This document shows, piece by piece, positions 1-5,854 of a stretch of DNA of 6,341 nt. Under the pieces are notes generated by a model that saw only the letters and a list, made by a program, of their open reading frames with translations, was not told the origin of the DNA and did not search any database. This DNA comes from Prevotella sp. UBA1705. GTDB lineage: Bacteria; Bacteroidota; Bacteroidia; Bacteroidales; Bacteroidaceae. The stretch is taken from NCBI GenBank assembly GCA_002317385.1, contig DCJH01000004.1, forward strand, positions 375-6,715. Reading direction: 5' to 3'. The translations under genes and the position numbers were made by a program. Each line of letters begins with the position of its first letter. The stretch's first letter is position 1.

Positions 1-166
1 ACCCGTTGTTTTATCTTGAAATGCCGGTTTCGTCAAATATTATAAGTGCACTTTTATTCCCCTTTCAATTCGTTTAATTAGAGAAATTCGTTGTGAGACA
101 GGCCACCTTCCATAGTCCTGTCCATAGGTCGAGGGCGTGTCGTTGCAGAGGGTAGGGGCACAACAA
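1..166. other. Left-edge non-coding stretch
   Basis: I see no gene here; the frames open across this stretch do not look like protein. An AT-rich first part (about 30-90) is followed by a GC-richer part. On the minus strand, TATAATATTTG (44 to 34) comes close to a Bacteroidota -7 box but misses the leading TA at the right distance and has no TTTG at the right spacing. It could be a weak promoter for a gene left of the window. A 6-bp inverted repeat (97-102 with 117-122) and a 7-bp direct repeat TCCATAG (109-115, 121-127) are present but too short to interpret. Confidence 0.35.
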
Positions 167-201
167 AGCCGGATAGTACCCACAGGGGTGGCTATCCGGC
201 T
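167..201 (-). terminator. Rho-independent terminator of the 124-residue repeat-protein gene
   Basis: A perfect 10-bp inverted repeat, AGCCGGATAG (167-176) with CTATCCGGCT (192-201), encloses a further 4-bp stem (178-181 with 186-189) and a 4-base loop. On the minus strand the stem is followed by TTTGTTGTG, a short U-rich tail. It starts 22 bp after the stop codon at 224, which fits termination of that gene. Stem length and position make chance unlikely. Confidence 0.85.
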
Positions 202-223
202 CATGATATATGTCTGGTGTGGA

Positions 224-598
224 TTACTTTCCGCCGAAAAAGCTCTTCAGTTTGCTGAAGAATCCCGACTTCTGCACCTGCTCGGTCACGTTCTCGATCA
301 CCTCGTTGGCATCTACGCCCTTGTCCTTCAGGAACTCGGTCACCTTCTTGCCGGCCTCTGTGTTCTGGAGATTCTCCACGGCGTCGCCCAGCTTCTCCTT
401 CACATTCTGCACGGTTTCGTTGTCCTTCAGGTTGTCGAGCACATCGTCCACCTTGTTGAGAGCTTCCTGCACGGTCTCGTTTTCCTTGAGGTTACCCACA
501 ATATCTTCTACTTTTTCCTTGGCGCTATTCACTGCGTCTTCCACCTTGTCCTGCACATTGTCCAGTCCGGTAGGCTCTTTTGTCTCTTCTGGTTTCAT
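224..598 (-). CDS. Small helical repeat protein, function unknown
   Basis: This encodes a 124-residue hydrophilic protein rich in Glu, Lys, Asp, Asn and Val, with no signal peptide and no membrane segment, so it is probably cytoplasmic. Residues 32-91 are three tandem 20-residue units (32-51, 52-71, 72-91), each starting D-[IVA]-[VL] and carrying an NLK-NETVQ-like core that is weaker in the third. An N-terminal half-unit (about 17-31) resembles them. The pattern predicts long amphipathic helices, as in LEA-like or apolipoprotein-like stress proteins, but I do not recognise a named family. The last 13 residues (112-124, GFFSKLKSFFGGK) are hydrophobic and basic and could contact a membrane. The start ATG at 598 is the only sensible one. 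No Shine-Dalgarno sequence is visible, as is usual in Bacteroidota. A strong promoter upstream and a strong hairpin downstream indicate a single-gene transcript. The gene is real; the function is unknown. Confidence 0.85.
   Translation of the reverse strand: MKPEETKEPTGLDNVQDKVEDAVNSAKEKVEDIVGNLKENETVQEALNKVDDVLDNLKDNETVQNVKEKLGDAVENLQNTEAGKKVTEFLKDKGVDANEVIENVTEQVQKSGFFSKLKSFFGGK
326..505 (-). repeat. Three 60-bp in-frame coding repeats
   Basis: These are the DNA counterpart of the three 20-residue units: 446-505, 386-445 and 326-385. The first two are still clearly alike as DNA: the stretches beginning TGCACGGT at 408 and 468 agree at most positions over about 29 bp, exactly 60 bp apart. 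The third unit has drifted. This points to growth of the gene by in-frame duplication. Confidence 0.75.
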
Positions 599-662
599 TG
601 TTTCAAACTTTAAAGTGATACACTTGATGAGCTGTTTAATAGTTTGACCACTATTAATATTG

Positions 663-693
663 CAAATATAAATGTTTTTCTGCTAACTTCAAA
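663..693 (-). promoter_or_regulatory. Bacteroidota-type promoter of the 124-residue repeat-protein gene
   Basis: Read on the minus strand, TTTG (693 to 690) is followed after 19 bp by TATATTTG (670 to 663). This matches the known Bacteroides primary sigma consensus TTTG-N19-21-TAnnTTTG at every fixed position. Transcription should start near 656, giving a leader of about 55-60 bases before the ATG at 598. No operator-like repeat is evident, so strong constitutive expression is the simplest guess. Confidence 0.85.
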
Positions 694-733
694 GCATTTA
701 GTTATGATTTTTTCTTATTTGGATAGAATAAGT

Positions 734-770
734 AAACGGGTGGAGCAGCTTGCGGCTTCTCCACCCGTTT
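734..770 (-). terminator. Terminator hairpin after the secreted Tyr/Arg-rich protein gene
   Basis: A perfect 12-bp inverted repeat, AAACGGGTGGAG (734-745) with CTCCACCCGTTT (759-770), continues after one mismatch with a 3-bp stem (747-749 with 755-757) and a 5-base loop. On the minus strand the arm ends in GTTT followed by ACTTATTCT, a modest U-rich tail. It lies 48 bp after the stop at 819 and just upstream of the next promoter, so it insulates the two tandem genes. The arms end in A and T runs on both strands, so it could also stop plus-strand transcription, though no plus-strand gene needs it. Confidence 0.8.
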
Positions 771-818
771 GTGGGTTTATCTATTTGCAGACCAGCGGTC
801 TATGTGAGCGTCATCGGT

Positions 819-1421
819 TTAGTGGCCATGGTGTCCCCATCTGCCGTTGCCCTTGCCTCTATTGCCCTTGCGCACGTCCTTCCAGTATTTGCGCTGCTCT
901 TTCTCGGCGTGGCGATATACCTTGGCGCGCTCTTTGTACACCTTGCCCCTGTTCCAGTTGCCCGGACGCTCTGGTTTGTACCAGTTGCGGTTCTTGTACC
1001 ATCCCAGGTGGCGGCCGCCACGATAGGTGATGTAGGCCGACGGACGACTGCGATAGTAGCGTGAGCGGTTGTAGCGGTTGTAGATACGCCACTGGTAAGC
1101 GTTGCTTGCCCAATATACCGGACGGAAGAAATAGTCGGCGGCGGCATAGGCGGCATACTGCCAAGGAGCCAGAATCATCTCCAAGAGCGAGTTGCGGCGT
1201 GTCCAGTAGGAGCCGTAGAGGTTGCGGCGACTGTTGATAGACATCAGATAGTCGAGGTTGGCCTCGTATGCAGCTTCATACTGAGCGTCCGAGAGATTCA
1301 ACTCGTAAGCCATCTTGTCGGCCAGGAAGAGTGCCTGCATTCTTGCCTGTTCGTATGACATTGCGCTGGCGGATGTTGCTATCGCAACCATCATTGCCAT
1401 AATCATCATCATTCGTTTCAT
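819..1421 (-). CDS. Secreted Tyr/Arg-rich basic protein, function unknown
   Basis: This encodes 200 residues. Residues 1-20 are a Met-rich signal peptide (K2 R3, hydrophobic core, ASA before a cut near A20), so the mature protein is exported. Residues about 22-98 look helical, with a segment ELNLSDAQYEAAYE (40-53) that loosely recalls the LTxxQ helix of Spy/CpxP-type periplasmic proteins. Residues about 100-160 are rich in Tyr, Arg and Trp, with short motifs such as YRGGRH (133-138) and WYKPERPGNW (147-156). The tail (160-200) is very basic and ends in WGHHGH. I recall similar unnamed secreted proteins in Bacteroides and Prevotella, but no functional name. The basic, aromatic composition suggests binding to an anionic or glycan surface, which is a guess. 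The exact start among several N-terminal Met codons is uncertain; ATG at 1421 gives the best signal peptide. A promoter lies about 60 bp upstream and a terminator follows. Confidence 0.85.
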   Translation of the reverse strand: MKRMMMIMAMMVAIATSASAMSYEQARMQALFLADKMAYELNLSDAQYEAAYEANLDYLMSINSRRNLYGSYWTRRNSLLEMILAPWQYAAYAAADYFFRPVYWASNAYQWRIYNRYNRSRYYRSRPSAYITYRGGRHLGWYKNRNWYKPERPGNWNRGKVYKERAKVYRHAEKEQRKYWKDVRKGNRGKGNGRWGHHGH

Positions 1422-1478
1422 AGCTGTTCGGTTTTAAATTGTTCAACTTTCGTTAATCATTTCTCTTTTCTTCTACGG

Positions 1479-1486
1479 CAAAGATA
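1479..1486 (-). promoter_or_regulatory. -7 box of the secreted Tyr/Arg-rich protein gene
   Basis: TATCTTTG on the minus strand (1486 to 1479) matches TAnnTTTG exactly. Transcription should start near 1472, giving a leader of about 50 bases. No TTTG is present 19-21 bp upstream. Instead, two similar blocks occupy that area (see 1510-1544), which suggests that this promoter depends on an activator. Confidence 0.65.
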
Positions 1487-1509
1487 GGTCTTTTGAACCA
1501 TCCTGGCGA

Positions 1510-1544
1510 GGGTTTTCCCCTACTTATTCGGGTGGATTTCCCTA
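1510..1544 (-). promoter_or_regulatory. Two-copy direct repeat upstream of the -7 box
   Basis: On the minus strand, TAGGGAAATCC (1544 to 1534) and TAGGGGAAAACCC (1522 to 1510) are similar blocks whose starts lie 22 bp apart, about two turns of the helix. They sit where the missing -33 box would be and just upstream of it. This placement is typical of a dimeric activator site touching polymerase. The sequence similarity is clear; the role is inferred. Confidence 0.4.
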
Positions 1545-1576
1545 AAGATGGTAGGATAATCCGATGGGTGATGCTG

Positions 1577-1617
1577 AAAGAATTATGCTGATAGAATAAT
1601 TCTTTCTGAATAATTCT
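1577..1617. repeat. Cluster of AATTAT/ATAATT repeats in the divergent intergenic region
   Basis: AAAGAATTAT (1577-1586) is perfectly inverted as ATAATTCTTT (1596-1605) across a 9-base loop. GAATAATTCT is repeated directly at 1594-1603 and 1608-1617, 14 bp apart, and each copy is itself nearly palindromic. Three related half-sites in 41 bp is more order than AT-rich filler usually shows. It could be an operator serving either divergent direction. Confidence 0.45.
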
Positions 1618-1628
1618 AATAAACGCAG

Positions 1629-1636
1629 CAAAGTTA
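1629..1636 (-). promoter_or_regulatory. Possible second minus-strand -7 box
   Basis: TAACTTTG on the minus strand (1636 to 1629) fits TAnnTTTG, but no TTTG or similar box stands 19-21 bp upstream. If real, it would give a longer transcript of the secreted-protein gene running through the AATTAT repeat cluster just downstream. Chance matches to this short motif are expected, so this is weak. Confidence 0.2.
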
Positions 1637-1770
1637 TGCTTTATAAAAGATGTATAGGAATATGGTTAAAGAGATTCCAACGAAATCTGCAAATAGATGG
1701 TAATAATGTGCCTCAAACCACAAATGAAAGTTAAATATATATTGTTTTTCGATAATTATTTGCCGTTTTT

Positions 1771-1802
1771 CTTGTAGCATTCTATAGAAGAACCTATATT
1801 TG
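1771..1802 (+). promoter_or_regulatory. Bacteroidota-type promoter of the DUF2975 operon
   Basis: CTTG (1771-1774, three of four matches to TTTG) is followed after 20 bp by TATATTTG (1795-1802), an exact TAnnTTTG box. Transcription should start near 1809, leaving a leader of about 80 bases before the ATG at 1891. TTCGATA motifs surround this promoter (see 1805-1842), suggesting that it is regulated. Confidence 0.75.
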
Positions 1803-1804
1803 CA

Positions 1805-1842
1805 ATATCGAATAACGATAAAAATATTATCTCATTCGATAT
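1805..1842. promoter_or_regulatory. Candidate operator dyad over the transcription start
   Basis: ATATCGAAT (1805-1813) is perfectly inverted as ATTCGATAT (1834-1842), 9 bp each with 20 bp between. The left arm overlaps the predicted start of transcription. A third copy of the core, TTCGATA, sits at 1748-1754, upstream of the -33 box. A repressor bound here would block the promoter, and the HTH protein encoded in the same operon is the obvious candidate. The same dyad could instead form a weak hairpin in the leader RNA. Confidence 0.5.
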
Positions 1843-1890
1843 GTAGTGAGTGTTCATCCAGTAATCAGTTCATGCTAAAAGGAATGTGAT

Positions 1891-2541
1891 ATGAAGAAGT
1901 TGAATGTACTTTGCACCATTCTTATGGTGTCGGTAGCGTTGAGTTTACTACTCAATATGTTTGCGGGGGCAGGCTCAGTAGCCAGTGCTTTCACTGCCGG
2001 ATGGGATCAGGCGAGAGCCGAAGCCAATCAGAAGGATATGACGTTTGGCGATTGTCAGCTCATCCCCAAGGAGTCAGGCTATGGCTTCAAGGCCATGAAC
2101 ACGAAGTCGGGCACATGGCTTTCGTTCGACCCAACGTCGATAAACTATAAGGGTGTGGTGGCCCATGATGCCTACGGAGGCACGGTTCAGGTGTTCACGG
2201 GTATCGCAGCCATCTGCGCCGTGCTGTTCTTCTGTTATCTCTGGTGGGTGTTCTTCGGTTTGATACGGCATATTAACCGGGGCGAAATCTTCACCACCGA
2301 CACCGAACGGCGTTTCCGCCATATCGGCATCGCCATGCTGTTGTTCTACCTTTTTGAGTGGGTGTTTACCATTTTGTTATACCTCTACAATGCCCACATC
2401 ATCCAGATCGAAGGCTTTGAGGTAGCCCTCGGAGAGACACCATCGGCCTATTCACTCATCACCGGTATCTTCCTGTTCATCGTGGCGCAGATATTCACCA
2501 TTGCCCGAGAGATGAAAGAGGAGCAGGAACTCACCATATAA
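1891..2541 (+). CDS. DUF2975 family membrane protein
   Basis: This 216-residue inner-membrane protein has four predicted membrane helices, at about 4-26, 100-125, 143-166 and 186-205. A roughly 70-residue loop (28-98) between the first and second helix probably faces the periplasm. The stretch RHINRGEIF (126-134) and the end REMKEEQELTI (206-216) are typical of DUF2975 proteins, which usually stand directly before a small Cro/CI-type HTH gene, as here. The biochemical role of the family is not established; a membrane partner or modulator of the HTH protein is a common inference from gene order. The start ATG at 1891 has a weak purine-rich stretch (AAAAGGAA) upstream. The downstream HTH gene begins 16 bp after the stop, so the two are surely cotranscribed from the promoter at 1771-1802. 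Confidence 0.9.
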   Translation: MKKLNVLCTILMVSVALSLLLNMFAGAGSVASAFTAGWDQARAEANQKDMTFGDCQLIPKESGYGFKAMNTKSGTWLSFDPTSINYKGVVAHDAYGGTVQVFTGIAAICAVLFFCYLWWVFFGLIRHINRGEIFTTDTERRFRHIGIAMLLFYLFEWVFTILLYLYNAHIIQIEGFEVALGETPSAYSLITGIFLFIVAQIFTIAREMKEEQELTI

Positions 2542-2544
2542 TAT

Positions 2545-2550
2545 AGGAGG
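2545..2550 (+). promoter_or_regulatory. Canonical Shine-Dalgarno site of the HTH gene
   Basis: AGGAGG stands 7 bases before the ATG at 2558 and directly follows the DUF2975 stop at 2541. It is the only strong Shine-Dalgarno sequence in the window. It fixes the start of the HTH gene and suggests efficient, possibly coupled, translation. Confidence 0.8.
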
Positions 2551-2557
2551 AAAGCTT

Positions 2558-2767
2558 ATGTCAATTATAGTAAACGTAGATGTGATGTTGGCCCGACGCA
2601 AGATGCAAAGTGGCGAACTGGCCGAACGGGTGGGCATCACCCCCGCCAACCTGTCTATATTGAAGACCGGAAAGGCCAAGGCCATACGCTTCTCGACCCT
2701 CGACGCCATCTGCAGGGCGCTCGACTGTCAGCCTGGCGACATCCTCGAATACACTCCCGACGAGTAG
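2558..2767 (+). CDS. Small Cro/CI-type (XRE/YozG-like) HTH transcriptional regulator
   Basis: This 69-residue protein consists almost entirely of one DNA-binding domain. Helix 1 covers about 6-16, the helix-turn-helix about 19-36 (GELAERVGIT then PANLSILKTGK), and helices 4-5 about 46-63, ending in the typical ALDCQPGDILEY (54-65). It matches the YozG-like regulators found paired with DUF2975 membrane proteins. Such proteins probably bind DNA as dimers, but there is no separate ligand or dimerisation domain. The gene follows DUF2975 by 16 bp with a strong ribosome site, and the CPBP protease gene follows 49 bp later. The dyad at the operon promoter (1805-1842) makes self-regulation plausible. 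The domain assignment is firm; the targets are unknown. Confidence 0.93.
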   Translation: MSIIVNVDVMLARRKMQSGELAERVGITPANLSILKTGKAKAIRFSTLDAICRALDCQPGDILEYTPDE

Positions 2768-2816
2768 TTATCAGTGTTATTCATCGTATTGTTATCACCT
2801 TCATCTTATATTGATC

Positions 2817-3683
2817 ATGCAAAAAGTAAAGAAGAGTTGGGGCAATATCCTTGCTGCTATCATATTGTTTTTCGCGTGTCAGCTGCTGGGTGCCTTTGTG
2901 GTGGCTATCCCTTATGGTTTCTATGCCGGTTTGAATGGCCTGGGCTTATCGCAGGTTATGCCGCAGATCTTGTCCTATGGCGCCATGCTGGGTGAGCTGC
3001 TGGCTATCGTGTTCTTCCTTCGTTGGCGCTGGACGAGCATCCGCTGGGGCTCCATTCCCGAGGCCGAGCACTGGACAATCCTGCTTGTGGTGTCGCTCCT
3101 TACTGTGGTCTGGATGATCCCCGATGGCTATTTGGCCGAGCTCGTGAACCTTCAGGACAACCTGAAAGATGAGTTCCAGATGCTCATGCAGAATCCTTTC
3201 GGCTTGCTCTCCATCTGTATTCTGGCCCCCATTGCCGAGGAAATCATCTGTCGGGGCATCATCCTCTCGTTCCTGTTGAAACTCGTTCGCCGGCCTTGGG
3301 TGGCCATTGTGGGCTCGGCTGCGCTCTTTGGCATCATCCACATGAACCCTATTCAGATCTTCGATGCCACGCTCGTGGGTATCCTGCTCGGCTGGCTCTA
3401 CTATCGTACAGGCAGTCTTATACCCAGCATCGTGGTGCATATTGTGAATAACACCGCGGCCACGGCCATGGCCCTGACACTGGGCTACGACTACAATCTG
3501 CTGCAAGGCGACACTGTTGGGGTGGTCGAAACAATCGCTATCATCGCTTCTCTGGGTGCGTGCGCAGCCATTATCTACTGGCTCAACCGGAAGTTCCAAC
3601 GTTATCAGCCACTCCAAGCCGATGACGACATGGCGTTGGCCCCGGAACACCTGATAGGCACTGAAATGGAAAAAATGCCCTGA
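2817..3683 (+). CDS. CPBP family intramembrane glutamic endopeptidase (Abi/Rce1-type)
   Basis: This is a 288-residue integral membrane protease with about seven or eight hydrophobic segments, roughly at 10-33, 48-69, 86-102, 128-140, 148-174, 185-222 and 236-256. All three motifs of the CPBP (PF02517) family are intact: EExxxR at E141-E142-R146, FxxxH at F171-H175, and HxxxN at H208-N212. In the Rce1 relatives these residues hold and activate the catalytic water for cleavage within the membrane. Bacterial members are linked to peptide or bacteriocin immunity and to protein processing, but the substrate cannot be told here. A hydrophilic tail of about 30 residues follows the last helix. The start chosen is ATG at 2817; an in-frame TTG at 2811 would add two residues. 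There is no Shine-Dalgarno sequence. The gene is 49 bp after the HTH gene with no terminator between, so it is probably in the same operon. Confidence 0.92.
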   Translation: MQKVKKSWGNILAAIILFFACQLLGAFVVAIPYGFYAGLNGLGLSQVMPQILSYGAMLGELLAIVFFLRWRWTSIRWGSIPEAEHWTILLVVSLLTVVWMIPDGYLAELVNLQDNLKDEFQMLMQNPFGLLSICILAPIAEEIICRGIILSFLLKLVRRPWVAIVGSAALFGIIHMNPIQIFDATLVGILLGWLYYRTGSLIPSIVVHIVNNTAATAMALTLGYDYNLLQGDTVGVVETIAIIASLGACAAIIYWLNRKFQRYQPLQADDDMALAPEHLIGTEMEKMP

Positions 3684-3772
3684 ATCTGTAGTCTTTTGGT
3701 GCTGTCATACGTCTATTACAATAATATATAGGACAAAACAAATATTTACAACACAATTAATATCATCAAACA

Positions 3773-5797
3773 ATGAATAGAAAACTTATGCTTTTAGGTC
3801 TGGCCATGGCCACGACCGGTGTCTTTGCCCAAGGACTATCGTCGGGCATCGACCTTAAAAACCTCGACACCTCGGTGCGCCCGGGTGATGATTTCTACCA
3901 GTATGCCGCCGGAGGATGGCTTAAGACCCATCCGCTGGATGCCGAACACTCTGACAACGGCGCCTTTACCGACCTCTATGAGCTCAATCAGACGCGCATA
4001 CAGGAACTTATCCTGCAATACGCCAATACCCCGCAGACACCGGGAACGCTGGGGCAGAAGATTGGAACGCTCTACAATCTCATGATGGACAGCACCCGAC
4101 TCAACCGCGAGGGCTGGTCGCCACTGAAGCCTACGCTGGATAAAATCGCGGCCATCAAGAACCGCAAGGAGTACCAACTCGTCACCGCGCAGCTCGACCG
4201 CCAAGGCGAAGGTACGATGATGTATGGCTTGGGATGCGGCTCCGACATGCGCAACGCCGACTGGAACCTGGTGAGCATCGGGCAGGGTGGGCTCGGACTG
4301 GGCACCCGCGACTACTATCTCGCCACCGAAGGACAGAACAAGCGTGTGCTCGACGCCTACAAAGAGTATCTGAAAAACCTTTTCATGCTCACCGGCCACG
4401 ACGAGGCCACGGCCCAAAAGAAGATGGAAGCCGTGCTCAACATAGAGACACGCATCGCCAAAGCCAGCTACGACGAGGTGAAACTGCGCGATGTAGACGC
4501 CAACTATCATAAGATGAACTATGCCGATTTGGTGAGCGACTATCCCGGAATAGACTGGGGCAACGTGTTCCTGGCCAGCGGATTCCCAGCCTTCGACAAG
4601 GTGGACGTAGGGCAGCCCGAGCCTATCCACGAGGTGGAGAAGATTCTGGCGGAGGCTTCGCTCGACGACCTCAAGTCGTATGCCGAGGCCAAAGTCATAG
4701 CCGGTGCGTCGAGCCAGCTGAGCGATGCCTTCCGTGCCGAGGCCTTCAAACTGAGTTCTGTGCAGAGCGGCGTGAAGCAAGACCGGCCCCGTTGGAAGCG
4801 TGCCGTGTCGCTGGTGAGCGGTGTTCTGGGTGAGGCCATCGGCAAACTCTATGTGGAGAAATATTTCCCCGAGAGCTCCAAGCAGCGCATGCTCGACCTC
4901 GTTCATAATCTCCAGACCGCCCTCTCCGAGCGCATCGAGGAGGCTTCGTGGATGAGTCCGGCCACCAAGGAGCAGGCCAAGGACAAGCTGCAGAACTTCA
5001 TCATCAAGATTGGCTATCCCGATAAGTGGAAGGATTATAGCGGATTGCAGGTGAACGACAGCCTCTCGCTCTATGCCAATCTGCAAAACGTGAGCCGCTG
5101 GGCTACCGACGACTACATTGGCCGCACCGTAAACAAGAAGGTAGACAAGACGCTTTGGGGCATGACGCCGCAGACCATCAATGCCTACTACAACCCTACG
5201 ACCAACGAGATTTGCTTCCCGGCCGCCATCCTCCAGCCGCCGTTCTTCGACCCCGAGGCCGACGACGCGATGAACTATGGGGCCATCGGTGGCGTGATTG
5301 GCCACGAGATGAGCCACGGTTTCGACGATCAGGGCTCGCAGTTCGATAAGACCGGCAACCAGCGCAACTGGTGGACCGACCAGGATAAGAAGAATTACAA
5401 CAGTCGCACCAAGCTGCTGGCCGACTATTTCTCTGGCTTCGAGGCCCTGCCCGGCGTGAAAGTGAACGGAGAACAGACCCTCGGCGAGAATATAGGCGAC
5501 AATGGTGGCCTGAACATTGCGCTGCGCGCCCTGCAGAATTCGATGAAGCAGACGCCGCTTGGCGTGAAGGATGGCTTCACTCCCGAGCAGCGGTTCTTCA
5601 TGGCCTGGGCCCGCGTGTGGGCGTCGAACGCTACGCCTGAGTACGTGAAATACCTCATCACGGCCGACGTCCACTCGCCCAACTACGCGCGTGTGAACGG
5701 TGCTCTGCCGCAGATCGACGCCTGGTACACCGCTTTCAAGGTGAAGAAGGGCGACAAGATGTATCTTCCCAAGAACAAGCGTGCCCACATCTGGTAA
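3773..5797 (+). CDS. pepO: Exported M13 family zinc metallopeptidase, PepO-like (neprilysin type)
   Basis: This is a complete 674-residue endopeptidase that cleaves peptides, with a typical length for bacterial M13 enzymes. Residues 1-19 form a signal peptide (N2 R3 K4, hydrophobic core, VFA then Q20); no lipobox Cys is seen, so it is periplasmic or further exported. The N-terminal M13 domain covers about 38-420 and the catalytic domain about 465-674. Visible catalytic features are NAYY (470-473, substrate backbone binding), HEMSH (zinc ligands H511 and H515, catalytic E512), ENIGD (third ligand E572, with D576), and DVHSP with RVNG near the end (H634, R640, matching the neprilysin transition-state His and substrate-binding Arg). 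It ends in HIW, close to the family's usual C-terminal xxW, but lacks the usual Cys four from the end. The start ATG at 3773 is the only good one and has no Shine-Dalgarno sequence. No clear promoter is seen in the 89 bp upstream. A terminator follows at 5823. Confidence 0.97.
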   Translation: MNRKLMLLGLAMATTGVFAQGLSSGIDLKNLDTSVRPGDDFYQYAAGGWLKTHPLDAEHSDNGAFTDLYELNQTRIQELILQYANTPQTPGTLGQKIGTLYNLMMDSTRLNREGWSPLKPTLDKIAAIKNRKEYQLVTAQLDRQGEGTMMYGLGCGSDMRNADWNLVSIGQGGLGLGTRDYYLATEGQNKRVLDAYKEYLKNLFMLTGHDEATAQKKMEAVLNIETRIAKASYDEVKLRDVDANYHKMNYADLVSDYPGIDWGNVFLASGFPAFDKVDVGQPEPIHEVEKILAEASLDDLKSYAEAKVIAGASSQLSDAFRAEAFKLSSVQSGVKQDRPRWKRAVSLVSGVLGEAIGKLYVEKYFPESSKQRMLDLVHNLQTALSERIEEASWMSPATKEQAKDKLQNFIIKIGYPDKWKDYSGLQVNDSLSLYANLQNVSRWATDDYIGRTVNKKVDKTLWGMTPQTINAYYNPTTNEICFPAAILQPPFFDPEADDAMNYGAIGGVIGHEMSHGFDDQGSQFDKTGNQRNWWTDQDKKNYNSRTKLLADYFSGFEALPGVKVNGEQTLGENIGDNGGLNIALRALQNSMKQTPLGVKDGFTPEQRFFMAWARVWASNATPEYVKYLITADVHSPNYARVNGALPQIDAWYTAFKVKKGDKMYLPKNKRAHIW

Positions 5798-5822
5798 TCC
5801 CGCGAGACCCATCTTACACGTG

Positions 5823-5854
5823 GGGCCGCACCGAAACAAAATTCGGTGCGGCCC
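5823..5854 (+). terminator. Rho-independent terminator of the M13 peptidase gene
   Basis: A perfect 13-bp stem, GGGCCGCACCGAA (5823-5835) with TTCGGTGCGGCCC (5842-5854), has a 6-base loop ACAAAA. It is followed by TTGTTGTTTAT, a U-rich tail. It starts 26 bp after the stop codon and closes the plus-strand gene group. Confidence 0.93.

Larger units (their letters stand above)
1422..1890. other. 469-bp divergent intergenic region
   Basis: There is no gene here. It separates the minus-strand secreted-protein gene from the plus-strand DUF2975 operon. It carries the minus-strand -7 box (1479-1486), the 22-bp-spaced repeat (1510-1544), the AATTAT cluster (1577-1617), a weak second -7 box (1629-1636), and the plus-strand promoter with its dyad (1771-1842). 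I see nothing definite at about 1640-1745, which is AT-rich. Confidence 0.7.

Noticed and set aside
34..44. Minus-strand promoter TATAATATTTG near the left edge
   Set aside because: The box is out of register with TAnnTTTG, and the nearest -33-like ATTG is about 24 bp away.
97..127. Inverted repeat GACAGG/CCTGTC with overlapping TCCATAG direct repeats
   Set aside because: The stem is only 6 bp with a 14-base loop and no tail; this is within chance for the length.
137..647. Plus-strand open frames opposite the small repeat protein
   Set aside because: They are mirror images of the repeat-protein codons (Leu/His- or Ser/Phe-rich), while the minus strand has a promoter, a terminator and a sensible protein.
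644..1164. Several open frames on both strands overlapping the secreted-protein gene
   Set aside because: They have Cys/Pro- or Thr/Ala-rich translations without a signal peptide or family pattern, and one of them crosses the terminator hairpin.
2946..3650. Open frame of 234 codons antisense to the CPBP gene
   Set aside because: It is a His/Asp/Glu-rich translation with no domain pattern; the sense strand encodes an intact protease.
3684..3772. Promoter directly upstream of the M13 gene
   Set aside because: TTTG at 3695-3698 has no TAnnTTTG at the right distance; the best candidate, TACAATAA, matches poorly.
3836..5839. Open frame of 667 codons antisense to the M13 peptidase gene
   Set aside because: It lies in a fixed frame opposite a GC-rich gene with strong codon bias, its translation has no family features, and the plus-strand gene is certain.
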